Source: Flavobacterium pectinovorum (GTDB lineage: Bacteria > Bacteroidota > Bacteroidia > Flavobacteriales > Flavobacteriaceae). From it: a DNA stretch of 64,000 nucleotides. The stretch spans positions 171,782 to 235,781 of the forward strand of contig NZ_JAFEVZ010000008.1 of assembly GCF_022802975.1 (NCBI RefSeq). The letters run 5' to 3'. The notes beneath the pieces were generated by a model that was not told the DNA's origin, did no database searches, and saw only the letters and a program-made list of their open reading frames with translations. Made by a program: the position numbers and the translations under genes. Shown here in pieces: positions 52,614 through 62,311 of this stretch (within the stretch, counting starts at the first letter, position 1; each line of letters opens with the position of its first letter).

Positions 52614-53576
52614 ATGAAACATTGGATTGAAGCCGCCAGATTGCGCACATTACCTTTATCTGTTTCCGGAATTATAGTAGGAAGTATTTACGCCTTATCT
52701 AATCCAACAGAAGCCATCAATACACCAACAGAAGTATTTAGTTGGAAAGTTTTTGGTTTTGCACTTTTAACAACGCTTGGTTTACAAGTTTTATCCAACT
52801 TTGCAAATGATTATGGAGACGGGGTAAAGGGTACGGATAATGCTGATAGAGTAGGGCCTCAAAGAGCTATTCAGAGTGGTGTTATTACGCCTCAGGCCAT
52901 GAAAAAAGCAATTATAATAACTTCTTTGCTAACATTATTATCTGCCATCATCTTAATCTATTTTGCTTTTGGTAAAACTAATTTTATTTATTCGCTCTTT
53001 TTCTTAGTGCTCGGAATTGCTGCAATTGCTTCTGCAATTCGTTATACGGTTGGTAATTCAGCTTATGGATACAAAGGATTTGGAGATGTGTTTGTTTTTG
53101 TGTTTTTTGGATTGGTAAGTACTTTGGGGGTTAATTTTTTATATTCTAAAGAAGTTGATCCGCTTTTAATTTTGCCGGCCATTTCTATAGGTTTGTTAAG
53201 CGTAGGCGTTTTAAACCTGAACAATATGCGTGATGAAGAATCCGACAGAAAATCCGGAAAAAATACCATTGTGGTTCAGATTGGCGGAGCAAAGGCTAAA
53301 ATTTATCATTTTTCAATAATCATTACAGCAATGCTTTTGGTGATTGTTTTTGCGATTTTAAGCGATTATAATTTTGATCAGTATTTATTTTTATTAGCCT
53401 ATATACCTTTAACAAAACATTTAATTACCGTTTATAAAAATCAAAATCCCAAGTTGTTAGATCCCGAATTAAAAAAACTGGCACTCAGTACTTTTTTGCT
53501 TTCTATATTATTAACAGTTTGTATGATATCTTTAATCTCAGATATCATTGTAAATCTTTTTTTAGGAGGAAGATAA
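52614..53576 (+). CDS. menA: 1,4-dihydroxy-2-naphthoate polyprenyltransferase
   Basis: A UbiA-superfamily membrane prenyltransferase that attaches the isoprenoid chain to DHNA. The first aspartate motif is NFANDYGDGVKGTDNADRVGPQRAIQSG and the second is LNLNNMRDEESDRKSGKNTI. The 320 residues contain about eight transmembrane helices. It begins MKHWIEAARLRTLPLSVSGI, typical of MenA. It follows menB by 125 bp of repeat. Confidence 0.94.
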   Translation: MKHWIEAARLRTLPLSVSGIIVGSIYALSNPTEAINTPTEVFSWKVFGFALLTTLGLQVLSNFANDYGDGVKGTDNADRVGPQRAIQSGVITPQAMKKAIIITSLLTLLSAIILIYFAFGKTNFIYSLFFLVLGIAAIASAIRYTVGNSAYGYKGFGDVFVFVFFGLVSTLGVNFLYSKEVDPLLILPAISIGLLSVGVLNLNNMRDEESDRKSGKNTIVVQIGGAKAKIYHFSIIITAMLLVIVFAILSDYNFDQYLFLLAYIPLTKHLITVYKNQNPKLLDPELKKLALSTFLLSILLTVCMISLISDIIVNLFLGGR

Positions 53577-53601
53577 TTGTTTCACTTTAAATTTTTATCA
53601 A

Positions 53602-54279
53602 ATGAAAATTACATTTTACGGTCATGCCTCTTTAGGAATTGAAGTAGGAGGAAAGCATATCATTGTAGATCCTTTTATAACGGGAAATCCGTTAGCTTCA
53701 GCGATTGATATAAACACATTAAAAGCCGATTATATTTTGCTTACCCACGCACATGGCGACCACGTTCTAGATGTTGAGGCAATTGCTAATCGCACAGAAG
53801 CCACCATAGTTTCAAATGCCGAAATTGCCAGTTATTATGCAAAATTAGGTTTAAAAGCACATCCAATGAATCATGGTGGAAGCTGGAATTTTGATTTCGG
53901 AAAGGTTAAATATGTAAACGCAGTTCATTCCAGTTCATTTCCCGACGGAAGTTATGGCGGAAACCCTGGAGGTTTTGTAATCGAAGGTGAGCATAAAAAC
54001 ATCTATATTGCCGGTGACACAGCCTTAACAATGGATATGAAACTGATTCCAATGCGCACCAAATTAGATTTAGCCATTTTTCCAATCGGAAATAATTTTA
54101 CAATGGATGTCGAAGATGCTATTATCGCTTCTGATTTTGTAGAATGTGATAAAATACTCGGCTACCATTTTGACACTTTCGGATACATCGAAATCAATCA
54201 TGAAGAGTCTATTCGTAAATTTTTCGATAAAGGAAAAGATCTAATGCTTCTCGAAATCGGAGAATCAATTGAATTGTAA
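53602..54279 (+). CDS. UPF0173-type metallo-beta-lactamase-fold hydrolase
   Basis: A 225-residue metal-dependent hydrolase. The fold's zinc motif is THAHGDHVLD (about 48-57), with further ligands in NHGGSWNFD, IYIAGDTALTMD and LGYHFDTFGYIEI. It begins MKITFYGHASLGIEVGGKHIIVDPF, the UPF0173 signature. The substrate is unknown. It follows menA by 25 bp and is probably in the same transcript. Confidence 0.88.
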   Translation: MKITFYGHASLGIEVGGKHIIVDPFITGNPLASAIDINTLKADYILLTHAHGDHVLDVEAIANRTEATIVSNAEIASYYAKLGLKAHPMNHGGSWNFDFGKVKYVNAVHSSSFPDGSYGGNPGGFVIEGEHKNIYIAGDTALTMDMKLIPMRTKLDLAIFPIGNNFTMDVEDAIIASDFVECDKILGYHFDTFGYIEINHEESIRKFFDKGKDLMLLEIGESIEL

Positions 54280-54283
54280 TAAT

Positions 54284-54537
54284 GTCATCCTGAGCAGAGT
54301 CGAAGGAAGGAGCTGTTTCCTGCTGTACACTATATCTTTTATGCCGAACACCGGCATAAAAGGATGCCGTTTCCATCAGGGCTAGGGCTTCAGTTTTTAT
54401 AAGAAGCTCTTTGAAATTGAGTTTTTTACTAATTAAATCTATCGACTTAATATGTCGTTCGATGAATATTTTTTTTACAAAAAAAGCAATATAAGATTAC
54501 GTTTGTTTTGTCAGGCTGAGCGGAGTCGAAGCCCTAG
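54284..54537. repeat. compound intergenic repeat
   Basis: CTGAGCAGAGTCGAAGG and CTGAGCGGAGTCGAAGCC are two copies of a word (54290-54306 and 54516-54532). Between them lies a hairpin TTTTATGCCG-aaca-CCGGCATAAAA (about 54341-54363). After it comes a segment that reads CCCTGATGGAAACGGCATCC on the minus strand. CTAGGGCTTC (54382-54391) and GAAGCCCTAG (54528-54537) are inverted repeats. From memory these words are abundant between genes in Bacteroidota. No gene lies in the gap up to 54727. Confidence 0.7.
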
Positions 54538-54727
54538 TTAAACAAAAACGTCATTGGCAGTGAATTTTCTGAAAATGCAATAGCTTTTTCAGAAAATTTG
54601 TATCGAGAACCATTTTTAATTCTAATTTTTTTAATCTCGACAGAATCCGCTCCAAACTGGATCACTTGGATCAACGAAAAATCAGAATTAATAAACCAGA
54701 ATTCTAAAATAAAAAAAAATAAAAAAA

Positions 54728-56062
54728 ATGTCTAAACAATTCGCATCATTAGGAATTTCAGCACCAATTTTAAAAGCATTAAGCGAATTGAATATTGTTG
54801 AGCCAACAGAAATTCAACAAAAAACAATTCCGTTACTTTTATCTGAAACCCACGATCTGGTTGGTTTAGCCAAAACAGGAACTGGAAAAACCGCTGCTTT
54901 CGGATTACCATTACTGCAATTAATCGATACAAAATCAACTGATATTCAGGCAGTAATTTTAGTTCCAACAAGAGAATTGGGTCAGCAGATTTTTAGAAAC
55001 CTGGAAGATTTTTCAAAACATATCCCAAATATTTCGATTGCAGCAACCTGTGGTGGAATCCCGATAAAACCTCAAATCGAAAGACTTACAAATTCAACAC
55101 ATATTGTGGTGGCAACTCCCGGTCGTTTAATCGATTTGATCCAAAGAAAAGCAGTCGATTTAAAACAAACCCAATATTTGGTTTTAGACGAAGCCGATGA
55201 AATGGTTTCTATCCTTAAAGAAAGCTTAGATGAAATCATTGCCGAACTTCCTAAAAAACACCGTACTTTATTATTTTCTGCCACTTTACCGGGAACGATA
55301 AAACAATTGATTCAGAATTACTTAAATAAAAATGTAGTTCAAATTAGTGCCAATATGGAAACAGTTGGTAACCAAGGTATTGATCACGAATATATTGTAG
55401 TAGATCCTATTGAAAAATTAGATGTATTAATGCATTTTTTAAACTCAAGAGACGGAGAACGCGGCATTATTTTTTGTAAAACCAAAGCAGCCGTAAACAA
55501 ATTGGCAAAAAACTTAGCTATAAATCGTTTTTCTTCAGGAGCAATTCATGGAAGTTTATCACAGGGAATCCGTGACCGAATTATGGAGCAATTTCGTGAA
55601 GGGCATATCAATATTTTAGTAGCAACCGATTTGGCTGCTAGAGGAATTGATGTAAAAGAAATATCCTACGTTGTAAATTATCATTTGCCTGATGTGTATG
55701 AAACGTACGTGCACAGAAGCGGAAGAACCGCAAGGGCAGGAGCAAAGGGGCTTTCTCTTACTGTTTTACAACAGGAAGAAGTTGTTGAAATTGCAGATTT
55801 TGAAAGAGAGCTGGGTTTGAAATTTATCGAATTCAAAAAACCTTCTGTTGCAAGTTTAGAAGAAAACAATACGCTTTTATGGGCAAAACAAATCTTTAAA
55901 ACAAAACCAAATCACGATATTTCAACCGATTTAAAAACGAAAGTCAAAACGGTTTTTCATCATCTTACAAAAGACGAATTAATAGAAAAACTACTGGCTA
56001 ACTATGTGTTGCAGAATAAAGTTGAAACAGCAGAGAAGCCTGTTAAAAAGTTTAAAAAATAA
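54728..56062 (+). CDS. DEAD-box ATP-dependent RNA helicase
   Basis: A 444-residue helicase with the Q motif (FASLGISAPILKALSELNIVEPTEIQQ), Walker A AKTGTGKT (48-55), PTRELGQQ, TPGRL, DEAD (154-157), SAT (184-186), HGSLSQGIRDR and the VHRSGRTARAGAKG motif VI. It unwinds RNA secondary structure in ribosome assembly, decay or cold adaptation. It has a short basic C-terminal extension only (PVKKFKK). The exact subfamily (RhlE/DbpA/CsdA) is not decided by what I see. Confidence 0.93.
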   Translation: MSKQFASLGISAPILKALSELNIVEPTEIQQKTIPLLLSETHDLVGLAKTGTGKTAAFGLPLLQLIDTKSTDIQAVILVPTRELGQQIFRNLEDFSKHIPNISIAATCGGIPIKPQIERLTNSTHIVVATPGRLIDLIQRKAVDLKQTQYLVLDEADEMVSILKESLDEIIAELPKKHRTLLFSATLPGTIKQLIQNYLNKNVVQISANMETVGNQGIDHEYIVVDPIEKLDVLMHFLNSRDGERGIIFCKTKAAVNKLAKNLAINRFSSGAIHGSLSQGIRDRIMEQFREGHINILVATDLAARGIDVKEISYVVNYHLPDVYETYVHRSGRTARAGAKGLSLTVLQQEEVVEIADFERELGLKFIEFKKPSVASLEENNTLLWAKQIFKTKPNHDISTDLKTKVKTVFHHLTKDELIEKLLANYVLQNKVETAEKPVKKFKK

Positions 56063-56209
56063 TAACCATCGAAAAACTGTATAAGAATATCGATGTAGTT
56101 AAAAAATCTGTTAAAAAAAATAAAAAGTAATGTTTTTGTTGCTTTGCATAACCAATTAATATTGTAATTTTAGAGGTAATTTTCATTAAACCTACATAAT
56201 ATATCATAT

Positions 56210-57472
56210 ATGAACATAGTCATTATTGGAGGTGGTTTCGCAGGATTAAATCTTGCAAAAGAGCTTCTAAATCATCCTGAAATACAGGTAACCCTTGTAG
56301 ATAAAAACAATTACAATTTTTTCCCACCCCTTATTTATCAGGTTGCTACGGCTTTTTTAGAACCTTCAAGTATCAGTTATCCGTTTAGGAAATTTTTTGC
56401 CGGTAAAAAAAATCTTCAATTTAGGTTAGGTGAATTATTATCTGTTGTTCCGGCAGAAAATAAAGTGATTTTGAGTAACGGCGAATTATCATACGATCAT
56501 TTGGTTTTTGCTACTGGTGCCGAAACCAGTTATTTTGGTATGGAAAACGTAATGAAAAACGCCATTCCGATGAAAACCTTAAATGATGCCATCGTAATGC
56601 GAAATACATTGCTTAAGAATTTAGAAAAAGCAGCTATTTGTAAAGAAATTCGTAAGCGCCGTAAATTATTGACCATTGTTGTAGCAGGCGGTGGGCCAAC
56701 AGGAGTAGAGGTTTCAGGCATGTTTGCTGAAATGCGAAAAAATATTTTATTAAAAGAATATCCTGAATTAGATACCACCGCAAGCAATGTTTATTTAGTC
56801 GATGGAGGAGATGCATTGCTCGCACCAATGAGCGAAGCTTCTCAAAAAGACACTTTGGAAGCGCTTACAAAATTAGGTGTAGTAGTTAAATTAAACAGCA
56901 AGGTAACTGATTATGTAGACGACACAGTATTTTTTGAAAACGGAGAAACCATTAAAACCAAAAATTTAATATGGGCTGCGGGTGTTACTGCAAAAATATT
57001 TGAAGGAATGCCAGCTGAAAGCTACGGACGTGGAAGAAGAATGGCTACTGATGCTTTTAATAAAGTAAATGCTACGGAGAATATTTATGCCATTGGTGAT
57101 ACTGCTATTTTAACTGCAGATAAAAATTTTCCAGATGGTCATCCTCAGGTAGCCCAAGTTGCTATACAACAAGGAATAAATCTTGCTAAAAACTTTAAAG
57201 CTTCACTTCAAAATAAAGCACTTAAGCCTTTTGTTTACAACGACAAAGGGTCAATGGCTATTATTGGAAAAAATAAAGCAGTAGTTGATTTACCAAATCC
57301 TAAATGGCATTTTAAAGGATTCTTTGCTTGGTTTATTTGGCTATTTGTTCATTTGATTTCGCTAATCACTTACAGAAACAGATTAAAAACTTTCTATAAT
57401 TGGATGATAGCCTATTTTGCCAGAGACCAATCTCTTAGAATGATAATCAGGCCTGATAAAAAACAGGTATAA
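56210..57472 (+). CDS. ndh: type II NADH:quinone oxidoreductase
   Basis: A 420-residue membrane-bound flavoprotein that passes electrons from NADH to menaquinone without pumping protons. It has the FAD loop IVIIGGGFAGLNLAKEL, the NADH loop IVVAGGGPTGVEVSGMFAEM, the C-terminal FAD stretch NIYAIGDTAILTAD and the quinone-site QVAQVAIQQGINLAKNF. The C-terminus (KGFFAWFIWLFVHLISLITYRNRLKTFYNWM) is an amphipathic membrane anchor. It is transcribed alone. Confidence 0.9.
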   Translation: MNIVIIGGGFAGLNLAKELLNHPEIQVTLVDKNNYNFFPPLIYQVATAFLEPSSISYPFRKFFAGKKNLQFRLGELLSVVPAENKVILSNGELSYDHLVFATGAETSYFGMENVMKNAIPMKTLNDAIVMRNTLLKNLEKAAICKEIRKRRKLLTIVVAGGGPTGVEVSGMFAEMRKNILLKEYPELDTTASNVYLVDGGDALLAPMSEASQKDTLEALTKLGVVVKLNSKVTDYVDDTVFFENGETIKTKNLIWAAGVTAKIFEGMPAESYGRGRRMATDAFNKVNATENIYAIGDTAILTADKNFPDGHPQVAQVAIQQGINLAKNFKASLQNKALKPFVYNDKGSMAIIGKNKAVVDLPNPKWHFKGFFAWFIWLFVHLISLITYRNRLKTFYNWMIAYFARDQSLRMIIRPDKKQV

Positions 57473-57474
57473 AA

Positions 57475-57508
57475 AAATCCGGAATTTTGAATTCCGGATT
57501 TTTTTTAT
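57475..57508. terminator. bidirectional terminator
   Basis: AAATCCGGAATT pairs with AATTCCGGATTT around a 3-base loop, with A and T runs on the two sides. It lies between ndh and the converging exporter gene. Confidence 0.92.
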
Positions 57509-57511
57509 TAT

Positions 57512-58741
57512 TTAATGACCAATTGTAATTTCGTCGTCAGAGGATATTTCTACTTTTTGTTTGATAAAACGTTTTCCAATATTCAGAATAATAAATGCTA
57601 AAATGGTGGTCGCTGTCATGATGGCTACCATTGGTGCTACTGAATCTTTAACAAAAATTCCGACAGCAAAAGAAGCCAACGCTCCCAATCCAAGCTGAAT
57701 CGCTCCCATTAAAGCAGAAGCGCTCCCGGCATTTTTAGCAAAAGGAGCCATTGTAAGTCCCGCTGTATTAGGATTCGAGATTCCTAAGCAGCCTAAAAAC
57801 AAAAACAGCATCCCAATCGTTTCGTACAATCCTAAAAGATTATTCAAAGAAAGAAGCAAAAAAACAATACTGATTACAGATTGTGCTATTAGGGCACTAA
57901 AGATCATTTGTTCACTGGAAAATCTCTTTAATAAAACCGAATTTAATTGACTGGATGCAATAAAACTAACAGACATAAAGGCAAAAATCCATCCATATGT
58001 TTTGGCATCAACATGATAAATATCCATAAAAATAATAGGTGAGGCTGCAACGTATGAAAATAATCCGGAAAAAGCTATGGAACCTGTAAAGGCATAAGTA
58101 AAAAATTGAGGTTCTTTCAGTACTTTTAAAAAGTTAGAAATGATAGGTCTTGGTTTTAATGAAATTGAAGTATCAGGTTTATAAGTATTTGGCAAGCCTA
58201 ATTGTGAAGCTGTCAGAATAGCAATACCCATACACATTAATATTAAAAATACAACATGCCAGCCATAATCTTCAGTCACGTAACCGCCAATTGTTGGCGC
58301 CAGCATTGGCGAAAGTCCAAGAACAAGCATCAATAATGAAAAAACTTTAGGAATATCTTTTACAGGAAATAAATCTCTTACCATAGCTACTGAAGCAACT
58401 GTAGCAGAACAGCTTCCAACAGCCTGAATAAAGCGTAATAATATAAAATTATCAATATTTGTTACATACACACATCCTAAAGAGGCCAGAATATAAATCA
58501 TCAAACCAATAAATAAAGGCTTTTTTCTCCCAAAGCGATCTAATAAAGGTCCATAAAGTAATTGTCCTGCCGAAATTCCGATAAAATAACTCGATAGACT
58601 CATAGAAACTTTTGCAACAGTTGTATTTAAATCTGTTGCAATTCCAGAAAACCCAGGTAAATACATATCGATTGAAAAAGGGCCTAATGCTGTTAAAGAA
58701 CCCAAAATAAGAATAAGTTTAATGTATTTTTTTGTTGTCAT
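57512..58741 (-). CDS. Bcr/CflA-type multidrug exporter (MFS)
   Basis: A 409-residue drug:proton antiporter with 12 transmembrane helices. It has the family start LILGSLTALGPFSIDMYLPGF, the motif A region GPLLDRFGRKKPLFIGLMIY and the later VLGLSPMLAPTIGGYV. Bcr/CflA members export chloramphenicol, bicyclomycin and other drugs. I chose the ATG at 58741; one at 58759 adds six residues. A TATCTTTG box on the minus strand lies at 58771-58778, with TTA rather than TTG at -33. Confidence 0.88.
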   Translation of the reverse strand: MTTKKYIKLILILGSLTALGPFSIDMYLPGFSGIATDLNTTVAKVSMSLSSYFIGISAGQLLYGPLLDRFGRKKPLFIGLMIYILASLGCVYVTNIDNFILLRFIQAVGSCSATVASVAMVRDLFPVKDIPKVFSLLMLVLGLSPMLAPTIGGYVTEDYGWHVVFLILMCMGIAILTASQLGLPNTYKPDTSISLKPRPIISNFLKVLKEPQFFTYAFTGSIAFSGLFSYVAASPIIFMDIYHVDAKTYGWIFAFMSVSFIASSQLNSVLLKRFSSEQMIFSALIAQSVISIVFLLLSLNNLLGLYETIGMLFLFLGCLGISNPNTAGLTMAPFAKNAGSASALMGAIQLGLGALASFAVGIFVKDSVAPMVAIMTATTILAFIILNIGKRFIKQKVEISSDDEITIGH

Positions 58742-58881
58742 TTTCTTAAAATATAGCATTTAATTTTGTTCAAAGATATATTTTTATTATCTTGTTGTAA
58801 ATAATAATGCGTTTTATTTAAAAATGATTATTATGTAACTTTTCTGAAAAATTTTGAAACAATAACATTAAAATTTAAATT

Positions 58882-59298
58882 ATGAAAAAAATTATCTTAT
58901 TACTAGTCTTAGTTTTTACAACAATGTCTTTTAGTCAAACAATAACTTCAAAACAAGAAGATGCAAATGCTGAACAATACGCATTGTTGACAAAAGTAAA
59001 TCAGTATTATCCGGACATTACTTTAAATAAAACACTTACTAATTTTTATGCAGATGGAAAAATTATAGATTCACAACAGGATTTTAAATTAAAAGGAACA
59101 AAATTCTCAAGCTACAAATTAGGAATTGAGCCAGACAATAAAAAATTATTGTTTGAATATGTAACTGTAGAGTCAGGTAAAGTTTATGGAGATGTTACCA
59201 TTTTTAAAGACAATGCTTTGCGAACCACATTTTATGAAGAAAAGGGTGAGATTGAAGTTTCATTAAACGGCAAAGCAGTATATTCTAAAAAACTTTAA
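58882..59298 (+). CDS. small exported protein of unknown function
   Basis: A 138-residue protein. A signal peptide at about 1-19 (MKKIILLLVLVFTTMSFS) is followed by a mostly beta-strand domain. I do not recognise a family. The terminator at 59308 suggests a monocistronic gene. Confidence 0.6.
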   Translation: MKKIILLLVLVFTTMSFSQTITSKQEDANAEQYALLTKVNQYYPDITLNKTLTNFYADGKIIDSQQDFKLKGTKFSSYKLGIEPDNKKLLFEYVTVESGKVYGDVTIFKDNALRTTFYEEKGEIEVSLNGKAVYSKKL

Positions 59299-59307
59299 AG
59301 TCAATTT

Positions 59308-59343
59308 CAATAAAAAAGCATCAAATTAGATGCTTTTTTATTG
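59308..59343 (+). terminator. intrinsic terminator after the small exported protein gene
   Basis: CAATAAAAAAGCATC pairs exactly with GATGCTTTTTTATTG around a 6-base loop, with a T tract in the right arm. Confidence 0.88.
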
Positions 59344-59660
59344 ATGTATTTTGAACCATAATTTATATTATGTAAAATAGAAATTTTAATTTATTTCAAT
59401 CCTTTTCATTCATTAATGATAAAATGTTTAACTTAATTAAAAATTAAGCAAACAAATAAATATGCTTAATTAACTTTTTAAACAAAAACAGAATACTTAA
59501 ATAAAAGATAATGAGTGAAATACTTAAATTAAATCAATATATTTAGTAATAATTTTAAGAAAAAATTAAGAATTTTATAAATCAATCGTTTTGCTGGTAA
59601 CAATATGAAATAGTGATTTATTATTTTATTATTTTTACATTTGACTATATTAAATTTACT
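59344..59660. other. AT-rich gap upstream of the DUF294 gene
   Basis: No gene. One palindrome, AATTAAGCA-12-TGCTTAATT (59442-59471), has perfect 9-base arms. A promoter is not clear. Confidence 0.4.
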
Positions 59661-61577
59661 ATGAATACAATCGCTGAGCATATTGCGGATTTTTTAAAAG
59701 AATATCCTCCATTTGATAATTTGACTTTTCAGGAGCTCTTTAATATTGCAACTAATATTCGTGTAATAAATTTAGAAAAACATGCTGTTTTGTTTCAAAA
59801 CAATGATATTCTTCATGATAGTTTTTATGTGGTATCGTCGGGAATTATTAATCTTACAACGATTGCTGATGCTGAAGAAACTATTATAAACAAATGTCAT
59901 GAAGGTGATATTTTTGGTTTGCGTCCGTTTTTTGCGAAAAATAATTATATGATGACTGCCAAAGCGCGTGAAGAAAGTATTGTTTATGCTATTCCTATTG
60001 CTGTTTTTAGGCCATTTGTGGCAAATAATTCAGATGTTCTAAATTTTTTATTGGAAAGTTTTGCAATTAATTCGCGTCATACAAAAGACAATGTAAATTC
60101 TGAAAACAAATTGATTTCTGATAACGGATTTTACTCGGATACACAATCAGAAATGCAGTACATTCAGTCTCTTAGCTATAATAACTCACCATTAACAACA
60201 ACAGCTGATAAAATTGTAAAGGATGTTGCTATTTTAATGACTGAATCAATGGTTGATAATATTGTGGTTTGCGAAAATAATTATCCTATAGGTATTTTGA
60301 CAGATGCCGATTTGTCTTCAAAAGTAGCAACAGGTCGTTTTTCAATTACTGAAACGATAGATAAAATCATGTCATCTCCTGTTGTTACTGTTATTGAAAA
60401 TGTTTCTTTGGCAGAGGCACAGTTATTAATGTTAAAACACAATGTTACACACTTATGTGTTACTAAAGATGGTACAAATAAATCGGTAGTTAAAGGGATT
60501 ATTTCTGAACATGATTTAATTGTAGCTCAGGCCAGTAATCCTGGTGTTTTGATTAAAGAAATTAAGAGGTCGCAATTACCAAAAGATTTAAAACAGATTC
60601 GTGATCGATTATCTGATTTAATTCAGAATTCAATTCAAAAAAACATTCCAATTTCACACGTGTGTAATATTGCCAACGAAATCAATCTGGCATTAATAAA
60701 ACGCGCAGTCGAATTAACAATATTAGACTTAGGTTCCCCTCCTGCCCGCTTTGCATGGTTAAGTATTGGGAGTCAGGGAAGAAAAGAACAGCTTTTACTT
60801 ACAGATCAGGACAGTATATTAATTTTTGAAGATGTTACTCCGGAAAAATACAGAGAAGTAAAAGATTATTTTTTAAGATTAGCCAAAAGAACTACATCTT
60901 TGTTAGAAAAAGTAGGTTATGAATTTTGTCCAAATGGACACATGGGAAGTAATATGTTATGGTGTAAATCATTGACTGACTGGATAAAACAATACAATAG
61001 CTGGATGAATACTCCAGGTGAAAACAGTAATGATTTAAGCAGTATTTTCTTTGATTATGAAATTGTTTTTGGTGAGTCAAAAATTGAAGAAGCAATCGAA
61101 AATGTTATCTTTAAAAATGCAATTAACAACCCATTATTTTTTGATTTTTTAGGTAATGATGCTTTAAAAAAGAATTCGCCTTTGAGTTTTTTCAAAAAAT
61201 TCATTTTAGAAGAAGAAGGTCCTAATAAAATGAAATTTGATATTAAAACCAGAGCATTAATGCCACTTATTGATGCCGCGAGGTTATTAATATTAAGCTC
61301 AAACATTAAAGGAATTAAGAATACCTATTTAAGATTTAAACAACTCGCAATTTCAGATTCAAAAAATGCTGAGATATATTTAAGCTGTGCTGAAGCATTT
61401 TTAACTTTATTGAAATTTAGAACCGTTGAAGGATTAAAAAATGACGATTCCGGTCAATATATAAATATAAAAGAGCTATCTAAAACAGATAAAGAGAAAT
61501 TAAAAAATGCATTGACTCCTATGCGTGATTTGGAGGAGTTAATTAAGAATAAATTTCAACTTACACAATTTTCATAA
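59661..61577 (+). CDS. cNMP-binding/CBS/DUF294 nucleotidyltransferase-like protein
   Basis: A 638-residue multi-domain signalling protein. A cyclic-nucleotide-binding fold comes first (about 18-140, ILHDSFYVVSSGIINLTTI, EGDIFGLRPFFAKN). Two CBS domains follow (about 180-305, VVCENNYPIGILTDADLSSKVA, VTHLCVTKDGTNKSVVKGIISEHDL). Then come the GlnD-like nucleotidyltransferase DUF294 with IGSQGRKEQLLLTDQDSILIFE, and the DUF294_C helical end. I chose the ATG at 59661. In other bacteria this gene and the following exonuclease lie by acs and actP, so a link to acetate metabolism is possible, but neither is in the window. Confidence 0.9.
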   Translation: MNTIAEHIADFLKEYPPFDNLTFQELFNIATNIRVINLEKHAVLFQNNDILHDSFYVVSSGIINLTTIADAEETIINKCHEGDIFGLRPFFAKNNYMMTAKAREESIVYAIPIAVFRPFVANNSDVLNFLLESFAINSRHTKDNVNSENKLISDNGFYSDTQSEMQYIQSLSYNNSPLTTTADKIVKDVAILMTESMVDNIVVCENNYPIGILTDADLSSKVATGRFSITETIDKIMSSPVVTVIENVSLAEAQLLMLKHNVTHLCVTKDGTNKSVVKGIISEHDLIVAQASNPGVLIKEIKRSQLPKDLKQIRDRLSDLIQNSIQKNIPISHVCNIANEINLALIKRAVELTILDLGSPPARFAWLSIGSQGRKEQLLLTDQDSILIFEDVTPEKYREVKDYFLRLAKRTTSLLEKVGYEFCPNGHMGSNMLWCKSLTDWIKQYNSWMNTPGENSNDLSSIFFDYEIVFGESKIEEAIENVIFKNAINNPLFFDFLGNDALKKNSPLSFFKKFILEEEGPNKMKFDIKTRALMPLIDAARLLILSSNIKGIKNTYLRFKQLAISDSKNAEIYLSCAEAFLTLLKFRTVEGLKNDDSGQYINIKELSKTDKEKLKNALTPMRDLEELIKNKFQLTQFS

Positions 61578-61578
61578 T

Positions 61579-62175
61579 ATGCTGGACTGGCTAAAAAATA
61601 TTAACAAAGAATATCCTGATTTTTGGAAAAACTACCTTAGTAAATTTGAAACTAAACCCAATAGATTTGTAGTTATATCGACAGAAACGTCAGGACTAAA
61701 CCCAGTAAAAGATGTAATTTTATCTATGGGGTCTTTTGCAATTGTTGGTGACAGTATCATAATACAGGACAACTTTGAAGCCGTTTTTTTACAATACAAA
61801 TATCTGCATGATAACGGATTATCAAACGAATTTATAATTGAAAGTAAGATGAAAAAGCTTCAGGAAAATGAAGCTCTTCATGCTTTTATAGATTATCTTG
61901 GAAATGCTGTTTTAGTTGGTCATCATGTTAATTTTGATATCGAAATGATAAATGCTTCATTAGAGAGACTGGATTGTGGCAGGCTAAAAAATGAAGCTTT
62001 GGATATTGATGTTATGTATCGAAAATTAAAAGATATAAACGACAAACAATTTTCTTTGGATGAGTTATGTGAAATATATAAAATTCCAAAAAGTGACAGA
62101 AATTCATCTGCCGATGATGCCTATAAAATTGCTTTATTATTTTTAAAACTAAAATCCAGATTAGGTATTAATTAA
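61579..62175 (+). CDS. DnaQ-fold 3'-5' exonuclease-like protein with altered active site
   Basis: A 198-residue protein of the DEDDh exonuclease group, one base after the DUF294 gene and certainly coupled to it. The fold is clear (RFVVISTETSGLNPVKDVILSMGSF, VGHHVNFDIEMI, SLDELCEIYKI). However, the first catalytic Asp of DTETTGL is Ser34, and the catalytic His five residues before the last Asp is Asn175 (RNSSADDAY). Glu36, Asp120 and Asp180 remain. It may be an inactive or altered nuclease (see findings). Confidence 0.85.
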   Translation: MLDWLKNINKEYPDFWKNYLSKFETKPNRFVVISTETSGLNPVKDVILSMGSFAIVGDSIIIQDNFEAVFLQYKYLHDNGLSNEFIIESKMKKLQENEALHAFIDYLGNAVLVGHHVNFDIEMINASLERLDCGRLKNEALDIDVMYRKLKDINDKQFSLDELCEIYKIPKSDRNSSADDAYKIALLFLKLKSRLGIN

Positions 62176-62311
62176 GTAAATCTGCTTTGTATTTGATTGA
62201 AAATGTTATTTCATAAAATATTATGAGTGAAACTCTAAAAATTAATTCTGAATCTATTAGGTTTTACTTATGATAGGTTTTAGGAGTTTTTTAATTTAAA
62301 ACGTTTTATAT

